Below, one piece after another: positions 52,601 through 62,400 of a DNA stretch of 64,000 nucleotides. Each line of letters starts with the position of its first letter. Position 1 is the first letter of the stretch. This DNA comes from Prinia subflava (lineage: Eukaryota; Chordata; Aves; Passeriformes; Cisticolidae), in the NCBI RefSeq assembly GCF_021018805.1, contig NC_086247.1:118579094-118643093 (forward strand). Reading direction: 5' to 3'. The translations under genes and the position numbers were made by a program. The notes under the pieces were generated by a model. That model made no database searches, was not told where the DNA came from, and saw only the letters and a list, made by a program, of their open reading frames with translations.

Positions 52601-55600
52601 CTATCATAAATTGGCATTTTGAAAAGTCAGGGCTGTGACTGATATGAGACATAGTGATTTAATCTTATTTGTGAAAAACAAGGAATTGTCACATGCAGCA
52701 ATGAACAGAGAGCAATTCTGACAAGGCAAAGGCAGAGCTGACAGGGACTCCCACTCACCTTCAGGAAAATGTTTCATTGAGATTCAGCTCCAAACAGCAC
52801 TCCCAAGGAAGCTATACTTTTGTAATGAAACTTAAAACTTTTGCAGATACCTTGTGAGTTTCTTTTGCTATTTGACACTGAAACCTAAGAAAGGAAAATA
52901 GACTTTTCTTTTGGGCAGAACCCCTATCATAAAAATCACAGTGGCTTGATTCAATTGTCCCAGGAGAGTGTCAGTCCCAGCTGGAGCAACTGATAGCAGC
53001 AGAAAGCACTTTGAGGGATGAAGTTATGTCAGAGGATGGGCTGCTTCTTGTGTGAAGTATTTGCCATCCAATTTCAAGTGATGTCAGGGAGACTGAGTCC
53101 ATGGAGGTAACTCACTGAAACATCTCTAACTGGCTGGCTTCCCTCTAATTAAATAATAATAGACATTGTGATGAACAGCATGATGCAAACCTAATAGAGA
53201 CACAGACAATCTGATTCTGGTTTGCTCTCTTTTTACACTGCTGTAAAACTGGACTGACACAGTTGTGAGCCAGGTCCCCAGAGTAAATTACACCTAAAAA
53301 TTATCATTGTGGTCTGTGTGTTGTGCCATAAAGGACAGGTCTGACCTAGACATATTCTGCTGCAAGTTTATGATCGGGATTTGGATCAGCCTCAGATGCT
53401 GAGATCTGGGGTTTCAGTCTGGGTTCTGTAAGCTGTGGTGTTGAGAGCTCTTTAGGCTGTGACTAGTCAGATGGCAAAATCCATTCAAGAGCTCTGAGAC
53501 CATGGCTTAAATTTTACCAAGATCAGTATTAACTAAAGCTGTCTCCTATTGGATGGCCCTTCAGCTGCCAAAGTAAAACTGTTTTTTGGCTTTCCACCAA
53601 AGGCAGTAAACCAGGGCAGTCATTCCTCCTTTGAACATTACATAGTTCAAAGAGTTAGCAGTGAAGCATGCCAAAAAATAACTGAAATAATATCATCATG
53701 TCGTTATTTAATGGAGTTAACCAAATTAACACTCAACCTAGTCAATAAGTACAAAAAACACAGTTTCATTTCTCTTTCTTTGAGACTGTATGCTTAAATT
53801 AGATACTTATCTTTAAACACGTGAAAATGAACACTAGAAAAAAAAATTATTCTGTGTCCTATTTTAAGTATTTTCTGATACACCTTTCCACCGTGTCCTG
53901 GGAGAAAACTACAATTGTTTTTGTTACAGGAGACAAGACACCACTCACATCCCTTGCCCTCCCCTTGGGAAGGGAAGCATATCACAGAATCAATTAGGTT
54001 GGAAAAGACCTCTGAGATCATCAAGTCCAGTCTTTGATCATCACCTTCTCAACAAGACCACAGCACTATGTGCCATGTCCAGTTTTTCCTTAAACACCTC
54101 CAGGTACAGTGACTCCACACCTCCCTGGACATTTCATTCCAATGTTTAATTGCTGTTTCTTTGAAGAAATTCCTCCTAATGTCCAACCTGAACTTTCCCT
54201 AGGCCAGCTTGATAGTAGATACACTCAGATCCTTTTTAAGGAGTGCAAAGAATAGCCCCTCCTGGGCTGCTGAGGCAACTGGCTCTCAAGTCTCCAGACT
54301 TCAAATGTAACACCTGGGGCTTCAAATGCAATCTTTTTTAGCAGTGGCCTTACAGCCGGCTGCTGACAGGTATGCTGGTGTTGGCAGGCTTGTCCAACAC
54401 ACCAATCTCCATCTTCCTTCCTCCCGTGAGTTTCCTTTCAATACTTGCCACAAAATCACGGGATATTCGGAGTTGGAAGGACCCACAAGGATCATTGAGT
54501 CCAACTCCTGGGCCTGCCCAGGACACCCTAAGGGTCACACCAAATGGTGTGTTGTCCTGAGAGTGTTGTCCAAACTCTCCTTGAACTGTCAGGCTTAGTG
54601 CTGTGACCACTTCCCTGGGGAGCTGTTCCAGTGCCCAGCCACCCTCTGGATGGAGAATCTTTTCCTAATATTGTGCCTAAACCTCCCCTGACACAACTTC
54701 AGGCCATTCCCTCAGGTCCTTCACTGGTCACCACAGAGAAGAGATCATGCCTGCTCCTCCTCCTCCCCTTGTGAGGAACCTGCAGACAGCAATGAGGTCA
54801 GTCTCCTGCCCTCAGTCTCCTCCAGGCTGAACAAACCAAGTGACTTCAGCCGCTCTTCACACGGCTTCTCCTCCAGACCCATTGCCATCCTTGTTGTCCC
54901 CCTCTGCACACTCTTTAATAGCTTTATATCTTTCTTATATTATGGTGCCCAAAACTGCACACGATGTTTGAAATGAGGCCACGGCAGTGCAGAGTCAGCT
55001 CCACTTTTATGAGTGATCATCGAGCCACTTTTGTTCTGGAAGGTCTGAAAGCCTAAACTCTTGACTCCATCACTTTGGAAGCCCAGTGACCCCATAGCTC
55101 TGGCAGGTGGGCTGAGAGGGGGCATGGCCGAGGAGGGAAGCCGCCTCTCCTGCTCTCCAGCCCGGCGTGGGTTCCTTCCGCCTCCCCAGCCCAGCAGCCG
55201 GACAGAGGGACGGACAGACGGAGGGACAGAGGGACGGACAGAGAAGGGCGGGTCGCGGGGCGCTCCCTGCCCTGCCGGCCCCGGCACCTGCCGTGACGCG
55301 GGCGCCGGTAGGGGGCGCTGCCGCCCGCTGCGCCTGAGGGCGCGGCGCGGCCGGGCCGGGGCTGCGGGGGCGCCGCGGCAGCCTCTGCTCCGCTCGCCCA
55401 GCGAGCCCCTGTGCCCCTCCGCCCCGCGCCCCGCTCCACCTCTGCCGCCCGCCGGCTCCCGAGGGCTCGAACCAGCTCCCGAAGGAGGCTGGGATCGAGC
55501 CTGGTCTTGGGAACGGAGCGCCCGACCCGGAGCGGGGAGTTCGATAGGAAAGACGCGAGGTCTAGAGGAGGAGAGGTGCGGGGTTTGCAGCAGGAGAGGT

Positions 55601-56213
55601 TCGGAGGGAGGCGCGGCGGCGGGGAAGGAGGCAGGTTTTCCCCCAGAAGTGAAATAGGGTGATTTACTTACAACGGGTGTCGTACCTCAGGCAGGTCCCG
55701 GCGCAGCGCGATCCGCTCGCTGAGCACCTCGTTAAAGCCGTGGGTCTCCAGGCCGAGCGGCCGCTCCCCCGCGGCCGCCCCCTGCCCGTCCTGCAGGGGA
55801 AGGGGCAGCGGCTGGGACTCGGGGCCCCCCTCTGCCTTCCCCTCCGGCCGCCGGCTCTGCTGCTTCACCACGCGATAGCCCTTCCTGGCCTTGCTGTGGT
55901 TCCTTTTGCCGGTGGGCGACACGACGGCCATGATCAACTCATCCTCCCGCAGGGAGATGAAAGGCGATAGACCGTCCAAAGGGTAATACTGCTGGCTCTC
56001 CTGGGTTTCCAGCATCTCTTGGGTCTCCACAAAGTCCATCTGATACCCTTCCCGGGGGTTGAACTCCACAGGCTGGAAAGTCCCTTCCTTGCTCTGACTG
56101 CTGGGTGGTGGATTCAGTGTTGTAACCATCAGTAGCAGAAAACCCAGCATCAGAAACAACAAGAGAAACTGCAGCTTACGTGATCCATATCTGCACTTCT
56201 TCCTCAAGAACAT
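31549..56213 (-). CDS. GALNT15: GALNT15, polypeptide N-acetylgalactosaminyltransferase 15 (complete, 10 coding exons)
   Basis: Exons in order: 56213-55672, 50309-50143, 49434-49230, 41030-40863, 40259-40142, 39382-39188, 34822-34691, 33637-33536, 32766-32626, 31695-31549. All junctions are GT-AG and in phase; the product is 638 residues, close to the mammalian 639. It is a type II Golgi membrane enzyme: short basic tail, membrane anchor 14-33, stem to about 180, then the GT-A domain with [12 protein letters not shown] (194-205), the D-S-H metal motif (284-286), W-G-A-E-N-L-E-L-S (390-398) and metal-ligand candidate His418. A ricin-type lectin domain follows (about 510-638) with Q-H-W (584-586) and Q-L-W (625-627). 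It transfers GalNAc to Ser/Thr to start mucin-type O-glycans. Introns range from 603 bp to 8.2 kb. The common family motif is W-G-G-E-N, so Ala392 is a variant. Confidence 0.97.
32626..32766 (-). CDS. GALNT15: GALNT15 coding exon 9 (lectin beta repeat)
   Basis: Acceptor CTTTCCCAG, donor GTCAGT. 47 codons (544-590) with L-L-C-F-D-V-R and Q-N-C-T, and the Q-H-W signature of ricin-type repeats near the end. Confidence 0.95.
33536..33637 (-). CDS. GALNT15: GALNT15 coding exon 8 (lectin alpha repeat)
   Basis: Acceptor TACTTACAG, donor GTAATG. 34 codons (510-543): [11 protein letters not shown] begins the ricin-type lectin domain, and S-P-C-S-D closes the disulphide pair. Confidence 0.95.
34691..34822 (-). 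CDS. GALNT15: GALNT15 coding exon 7
   Basis: Acceptor TCCATAAAG, donor GTAAGA. 44 codons (466-509) starting [13 protein letters not shown] and including L-G-C-R-N-F-Q-W-F and N-V-Y-P-E-L, the linker from catalytic to lectin domain. It has no long ORF of its own and was located by phase and similarity. Confidence 0.95.
37390..38095 (+). mobile_element. CR1 LINE, 5'-truncated, with full 3' tail
   Basis: Decayed ORF2 remnant [14 protein letters not shown] near 37495-37540, then the CR1 3' region ('ttgcccagagaagctgtaga', 'atccctggaagtgctcaagg', 'gcaacctgatctagtg', 'aggtcccttccaacccaaac') ending at the 'gattctttgattctatg' tail near 38095. It is antisense to GALNT15 in intron 6. The 5' limit is approximate. 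Confidence 0.92.
39188..39382 (-). CDS. GALNT15: GALNT15 coding exon 6
   Basis: Acceptor GTGTTCCAG, donor GTAAAG. 65 codons (401-465) including [20 protein letters not shown], whose His418 is the third metal ligand by family comparison, and [15 protein letters not shown] at the end of the catalytic domain. Confidence 0.97.
40142..40259 (-). CDS. GALNT15: GALNT15 coding exon 5 (W-G-A-E-N motif)
   Basis: Acceptor GTCTACACAG, donor GTAAAG. Encodes residues 362-400: [21 protein letters not shown], then W-G-A-E-N-L-E-L-S. The usual Gly at the third position of the W-G-G-E-N motif is Ala here, codon GCA. Confidence 0.95.
40863..41030 (-). CDS. GALNT15: GALNT15 coding exon 4
   Basis: Acceptor TCTTTTTCAG, donor GTAACA. 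Encodes residues 306-360 with [16 protein letters not shown] and [12 protein letters not shown], then S-P-I-S-P-I. Found by reading the minus strand. An earlier GTACGA inside the exon is not used, because continuing through it yields the conserved S-P-I-S-P-I. Confidence 0.95.
49230..49434 (-). CDS. GALNT15: GALNT15 coding exon 3 (DxH motif)
   Basis: Acceptor TTTCTGACAG, donor GTAAAT. Encodes residues 238-304 with [16 protein letters not shown] and F-M-D-S-H-C-E-C; the D-S-H triad binds the catalytic manganese. It ends W-L-E-P-L-L-A-R, conserved in GalNAc-transferases. Confidence 0.97.
50143..50309 (-). CDS. GALNT15: GALNT15 coding exon 2
   Basis: Acceptor CACCCATGCAG, donor GTAGCT. Encodes residues 182-236 plus the first base of Gly237: the start of the catalytic domain, with [13 protein letters not shown] and [10 protein letters not shown], the nucleotide-sugar-binding beta strands of GT family 27. 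Confidence 0.97.
51004..51474 (+). mobile_element. Solo LTR, ERVL-type (endogenous retrovirus remnant)
   Basis: Bounded by inverted termini TGTGG (51004) and CCACA (51474), about 471 bp. The 3' end has the avian ERVL LTR pattern: a stretch 'gttatctcaacc', then 'cccagctgatgttaaaccac'. A TATAAAG lies at 51300-51306. The U3 part holds four copies of CCATCTTGTCTTKGTCT at 51103, 51141, 51175 and 51238, and a short GGGCTT tandem near 51055-51078. No internal retroviral coding sequence was seen next to it, and no clear target-site duplication. It lies in GALNT15 intron 1, antisense to the gene. Confidence 0.75.
53981..54290 (-). mobile_element. CR1 LINE fragment (antisense), copy 1 of adjacent pair
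   Basis: Starts with the reverse-complemented CR1 tail 'atcacagaatcaattaggtt', followed by 'ttggaaaagacctctgagat', 'ctccaggtacagtgactcca', 'ttctttgaagaaattcctcc'. It lies in GALNT15 intron 1 in the same strand sense as the gene. Confidence 0.88.
54454..55000 (-). mobile_element. CR1 LINE fragment (antisense), copy 2 of adjacent pair
   Basis: A second reverse-complemented CR1 3' region of a different subfamily: 'gagttggaaggacccacaag', 'ctgtgaccacttccctgggg', 'tcctccaggctgaacaaacc', 'ggtgcccaaaactgcacac'. It ends a short distance before the CpG island. Confidence 0.9.
55200..55243. repeat. Short GGACAGAGGGACGGACAGA tandem
   Basis: Purine-rich imperfect tandem units of roughly 26 bp (two copies), themselves built of GGAC/GGGAC elements, inside the CpG island. 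Confidence 0.85.
55305..55318 (+). promoter_or_regulatory. Strong CTCF-like motif
   Basis: CCGGTAGGGGGCGC matches the CTCF core consensus CCASYAGRKGGCRS at 13 of 14 positions; the only mismatch is G for A at position 3. It sits in the CpG island about 900 bp downstream of the GALNT15 ATG in gene sense. Binding is inferred from the motif only. Confidence 0.5.
55672..56213 (-). CDS. GALNT15: GALNT15 coding exon 1 (tail, membrane anchor, stem)
   Basis: Encodes residues 1-180 plus two bases of Leu181, ending at donor GTAAGT. It begins M-F-L-R-K-K-C-R-Y, then a 20-residue Leu-rich anchor. The conserved stem block [16 protein letters not shown] and the end L-P-E-V-R-H-P match mammalian GALNT15. 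The middle of the stem (about 120-155) is Pro/Gly/Gln-rich and poorly conserved. The 3' half of this exon is in the CpG island. Confidence 0.95.
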
Positions 56214-56423
56214 ACTGTTGGTGACAAAATGATACAGATGGTCATGTTAAATATCACTTGTATCTTCCTCAGATTTCAGTCCTCCGGTTGCACAAAAGCC
56301 CTAGTTTTCACTATCTGCCAAGAGGATTTTTTTGCTCCCTTCACATTTCACTGATGCCATTTCATGCTTTCCTCTCTATTTACAGAAAAAAAATTTATAA
56401 CATTCCTATTAATATTGTACTTA

Positions 56424-59400
56424 CTGTAGTAAAACGTAGCATGGATCCAATGAGATAAAGTAGAGCCTTTATTACGGAGTCCCAGCTCAGTTAGGAAAGT
56501 GCATGCTTTGCTGATTAAAAGAGTAACTAAGGCTTTGATTTTTTTTCCCCCCTTTTAAAATTCTAAGTCGAAAGAAATCCTGTTTCTTGTAGTTTCTTTC
56601 CAGAGTAGGTCCTGCTTCTTCGAAGTTTCCAATTGCTGCCTGGATTGAAGCACTGTATCTGTGAGAGCAGATCTGACAGCTCTCCCCCGTTCAGAGGCTT
56701 CAAGTTAACTGTGATCAACAGATGAGAAGTAGTCGGTCCCTGACTTAGTTTCACACATAACTACGGCACTCGGTCAGGAAGCACTTTGCCAGACATAATA
56801 CAGAGCAATGTGTGCGTCTTTCTCTTGGTCCTAATGCCCTCACTGTGCTTGTCCTAGCAAATCAAAACTTTGCAAAAGCTGTAAGAGGTGAAATACAGGA
56901 AGCAAAATGTTGTATTAGAAAAGAAATCAAGGCACACCACAGATTACTGTATGTTGGAATAGCTGTATTAAGCTGAGAATGCGCAGAGCAAGAATCAAGA
57001 ATTTTATAAACTGAATAAAAGATGGAGAGCACATGTTTTATGTAAGGTTAGATTTATTCATATGATAATGTGTTAGCTGGAGTATATTTCATATCCAATA
57101 AATATTTACAGCTGCAGGGATTTTAACAATGTCATAAGGGTGCCAAATTATCACCTGGCAGGCTGAAGTTGTCTCCTCATCCATAAATTTAGTATTGCAG
57201 GGCAAGCAGCTTCAAGTTTTCCTTAGTCCAGGAATAACACGTATAAAAGCCTGGGCTGGAACAACAACCACTGACACTGAAAGAGAACAACAACTTCTGT
57301 GATTAAAAGGGGAGCTCAGTCTCTGAGGTCTGTTTGCTAATACTGCTGGCATGGGTGCTACTGGGCATGAACTGTGGCATTTTTTGCTGCGAGACGAGTG
57401 CTTGTCCAATGGGAGAGGGGTGAGACAATCCACGTGCTTCAGCATCACATGCCTCTCGGTCTGGCAGAGATCGGGGCGGATGCTACTCAGGTGTTGCCAA
57501 CCCTTTTGATGCTGGGGGCATGGGATATGGTGTTTTTCATGTCTTGCAATATTTGATGAGCAGAAAGCTCCTGCTGCAGGAGGCATGTGATTACTTCCAC
57601 ATTCACAGATTTATAAAAAGACCTATGTTTCTAGATAGTATAGCTAAAAGAATAGCCTGAAGACAGGCGTGCAGTATACTCTAAAGGAAACCAAGGATCT
57701 ATTATTTTTTTTCTTTCTTCATTATTACTTACTTCATTATTACTTTTTTTCTTTCTTCATTATTACTTACTTCCCTCTAAGATGTTCTGTAAGTTCAGAC
57801 TATGGTTCCTGGTAGACAGCTTCCAAAAAATTAAAAATGAGAGGACACCTACTTTCAAATTAAAATGCATCACAGCCTGCAAAAGCAAGGATGGTATAGA
57901 GCACCATAAGATTGCTGGAGGCACATAGTGTCTCACTTCTGTGTGCACTCCCCTAAGCAGCTTATACAGAATGCCTTAAGGGAGTGTGACTGGTCTGCTA
58001 TGTCTTGGCACCTTCCCTGCATCAAGTGTTCTTTAAAAGATACAGAACTGCTTTAATCATATCTTGGGCAGAAGGAAGACCGAGCCAATATTTTGGTACT
58101 TCACCATTGTATGTGTTTCCCCTTTTTAGCTTAAATTCACACAAAAGTAACATCCCAACTCACCTTCAGCCCTGATAATATTACTTTTTATCCTGCTTTT
58201 CATAGGTACAAAGAAGTATTGATGGTTTCAATTCAATAGGGAAACAGCACACATTTGCATTAGAAAAATCTGAGCTGGAAAGCATTCATTTAAATAACAA
58301 TGTTTCAGCCATAGAAAGACAAAATGAATTGGAAATGAAGAGACCTGTCTGAGATGCTCTCCAAAAAGCTGGCACAGGGTCTTCAAAAGGTTCAGTCATG
58401 AAGTCCCATTATCAGGCATATGGAATAAAATAAAACTAAATTAAAAAGAGAAATGTTGGCTGGGTAGAATAAATGGGAGAAAGCATTACTTTCTCTTTTC
58501 CTTTTTTAAACTTTCCTGGGCTACCCGAGTATTTTGATTTAATTTAATTAATATTTTTTCCCTGGCTAAAATATTTTAACAAGATACTTGTTAAAAGTCT
58601 GATCAAGATAATTCTAGCCTGCAGTAGAAATTGCTGTATAAATTCTGTCCTGTTATGTTCTGTACTGCTGAGCAAATCCACCTGGGTTGCTCATGCACCT
58701 GAATTTCAGCTACAGATGAAAAGACACCCAATTAACAAATTTAAGCACTTTTGGGACAGAACTGATAGGTAACATTATCATTGAAATATACGCATATGGA
58801 ATCCAGTCTTTTATTATATCCTGACCATTTTAACAAGAAGTTAAAGAAATGAACAATTACAGAAGATATTTGTTCAATGTAGTCAATTAAATGTGCAAGT
58901 ATAAAACACTGGGTGGCACACTTCCAGCAGCCTCTATTCCCTCTTCTGTGCAACAGGCCTTCCTGAACCATTTCCCGTCAAACAGTCTGTTTGTCAATCT
59001 TGTCTCTTAAAACAGTGGTTTTCCACTGCCATCATACAAAAGAGATATTGCTTTTCCAATGGATGAGCCTCCCTTTAGTATCTGACAGGACATGTCTTGT
59101 TTCCTTCACTGCATTTGAAGAACAGCATAAGTGTTATGATCTCCCCACATGGAAGTCAAGAATACAACAACCATTGTCTTTTTCTTTTGATTTCTGGTTA
59201 CTCAAAGACATGCTACAATATAGGCCCTTCACTGGGACGCAGAATGGGTTGCTCCTCCTGCCTCGCTGTTGAGGATTCCTTTTCATAGGATGCTTTCCTA
59301 TGTATTCTTTGATGGAAGAGGAAGGAGCACTGCATGGCCCAGGCTCTACTGTCAGACCTAGAGCCATTGTCTTCATCCTGAGATCCAATCTTTTAAGTGC

Positions 59401-62400
59401 TGCTTCATGCAAGTAGCCCACAAAGAGGCTGCCCATAAAAAATATTTTTGTCCTTGGACTGCTGTTCTACAGCAAATCCTAGAGCTCCTCAGTCCTTGGG
59501 AAAGGAGCATGTTACAGGTTATAACAAATACACCAGCAATTACTCACAAAAAAGGCCAGTTTGCAGTGTCAGTATTGGCCAGTGCCAATATTATATTGAC
59601 TTTCCTACTGGTCAATCCATGCAAGAGCTGAAAGGCTTGTGCTCCTACCAGGCCTGCTCAGGTAGACACAGTGGTGTAATACCCAGTGCTATAAATACCT
59701 TCAGCAAGTGCAAAGTTAGTTATTGACTTCCTTAAGGAAATATTCACCATCCTTCACTATTGCAAATTTTGCTCATTAATTACCAAGAGCTGGAACATGG
59801 AATTAAATCTAGGCCTCATTAATTCAAAGGTATTAGGAAACAGATGCCTTTTGCAGAGTAACAAACCTTTCAGTCACTGTTCTGTAGCTGTTTGTACTTA
59901 CCCTTTCCTCCCCACCTCATTTTGGCTCACATTTTTGTCCAAGCCATTCTGCATCACATACTTGTTCGATATTACGTGACATGTTATGTTATCCGTATGT
60001 GAAGAAACACCACATACTTTCAGCATGCAGAGCCCATGTTCAACTGCCAGGAAAATAACAAAGCGAGAGCAAACCCAAGGCTGGATGGAAGAAAGAGCGT
60101 GTGGACAGGTCGTTACTGACTCTTTAATAAACATCTTGGATTGATTTACACTCCTATGCCAAAAGCAGATGTGCCACTTCCATTTAAAGACTCAACACAT
60201 AGCAGCACTCATGGTTTCATAGCTGCATGTATTGGATGCCGCAGCTCTTTGTGCTCGTAACAATGGCTTTATTTGCACAGATGTGAAGAAAGTGCATGAA
60301 ACGAGACCGTTTACATGGTGCACAGGATTTTTGGTGCTTTTGCAACCAAGTAACTTTCCCTGTTCTTCCAAGAATATAATAATATAATAAGAAATAAGTA
60401 TTTGTAGATCAGAAGAAGATATAATTTATTTGCAGGTATTGCAGATGGTTTGTGTGCATGGCATTGTAGCAAACATTGCTCATTCAATGATACTTTCTAA
60501 TAGCAAGTTAATAATAAATTAGAACGAGATTCTGTGGAACTTGCTTTTGAAGGCCATAGAAGCTTGATAAAATCTTTTGATCACTGGCAGGGATTTTGGC
60601 ACTTGCATTGTGATTTATAAGATGTTTCCCAACCTGTCAGTGGAGGAAATGCATCTGAAATTCCATTTTTACAAGATTTCCACTCATAAATCATGTCCCA
60701 TGTAAAATGGAGCATGGAAGCCATGGACCTTTGCACTGCTTTTCGAAAGCAGTTCTGTGGGCATGAGGGTCAAGCACACTGAATGGAAAGTAAAGGGAAT
60801 ATATATCAGAGGAGGGACAACTTCTGGATTTACTGCACCACAGCCTCTGGCTAACTCAGAAATGGTAGCTCTCAGGACATTAAGGGCAGTATTCTGTACT
60901 CCATGCCTGAAACCTAGCCTCTAACACAGCCCTAGATAACTACCAGCTATCTGTGAGGGATGAGAACTATTGATCATCATTAAACCCCCTAGCAAAGATA
61001 CATCTGAAGTGCTGTGGGCAATACACAGGCCATCACTACCTCCTGCCTCTTAATCAACCACTATTAATACCCTCAGGCTGGAGAGGGTTCTGGATACCTT
61101 TAGTCCCCAGTACCTCACCCTAAGGTAATTTGAATCCAGTTTTGAACTGATTGTGACTATTTTAGTGTCAACATCCTTCACTAGAACATCATCCTGCATT
61201 CACCATAAAATCTAACCCATTAGAGATAATGGGACTAAACAGCTGCCTCTAAATTGCAGGTGGAAATGGAAATGGAAAGAAGGTGGTTTAGACTTTCAGA
61301 GTGGCTGATCTGGCCTCCTTGGCTTTAAAAAATGAAACAAATGACGTAAGAGAAATTGATCCTTCGTGTAGTATTAACACTAGAGGTATTACGTCAAAGA
61401 CCTATGGATGGAAGGTCATAAGAAGGAATTCTCCATGATGGGTATCCCCTGGGGATCTCTGCCTGTAGAGTGTCATTTATGGTTGGAAATTTACTGCCAC
61501 GGAACGGACCATGAAACCATTTGCAATCAGAAATCTCAGAAAACCTGAGTGATAATAAAGGTACCCACAGCAAAGCCTTTTTCCCCACCGAGGACTCTTT
61601 AGCTGGTGGGCAGCTTTAACTTCACATCTGCTCTGTTTCTTTCTGCACATACAGGTGGTACATAAAACAGCATTTGTCTCTCAGAGACTCTAAATACAGA
61701 CAGCATTTAAAAATCACAATATTCATATGGAAAGCCTGTGCCCATACTAAGTATTTCTAGTTACAAAGGTGTTTAGTGAAGAGAAAAAGCTTTAAATGGT
61801 TCTGGCATCTCTTCACACCTTTAAGCGCTTAGTGACATGTGGTTCCATACAGATTGCTCCTGTTTCAAGGCAATGGTCATCCACATCACCTAAACTGGAA
61901 ATTACCCTTTTTTATTCCTCCTAAATAGTTACATGTTTGTGTGCTGCTGGTATAATAAATAGTTGCTCCTCTGTTACCTGCTGAGAATTATTGGTTGGAT
62001 TCATCAGGGAAGTTGGCACAGAGTATCATGAGGAGAAGACAACATTTAATGAGAGTGTGACGAGCGAATGATTTCACTCTTGCTGGGGGGTGGTTCAGAG
62101 CTGAGTAAAGCGCTAGTTAAGCCACTGCAGGTGTGCAGCTTAATGGCCTGCACTTGGGTAGCAAGTGTGCACGAACTGAGAGCACAGAGGGCATGTTTGG
62201 GAAAGTTATTATGGTGGAAGAGCTGAAGTAAATGGATGGATGTGTGAGGTAAGGCTACAGTGGGTATTATTTTTTTATGCTTTCATTTTTAATATGAGGA
62301 AAGCACAGAGCAAAAAGCAAGCTATGTTAATATCACAGGTGTGTGAGTGGGACCTATGACTTCTTTCTGTATTTCCCAAACAAGACTTACATTCTTTAAC

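Larger units (their letters stand above)
55100..55950. promoter_or_regulatory. CpG island over GALNT15 exon 1 and start of intron 1
   Basis: The sequence is strongly GC- and CpG-rich from about 55.13 to 55.9 kb, then drops to AT-rich towards the ATG at 56213 and beyond. The island therefore lies downstream of the start codon in the gene's sense. It contains a short GGACAGAGGGAC tandem (55200-55243) and a CTCF-like site (55305-55318). Confidence 0.75.

Noticed and set aside
55061..55657. 198-codon plus-strand open frame in the GALNT15 CpG island
   Set aside because: GC-rich stop-poor sequence, Arg/Pro/Gly-biased with no domain; it lies opposite intron 1, just short of coding exon 1.
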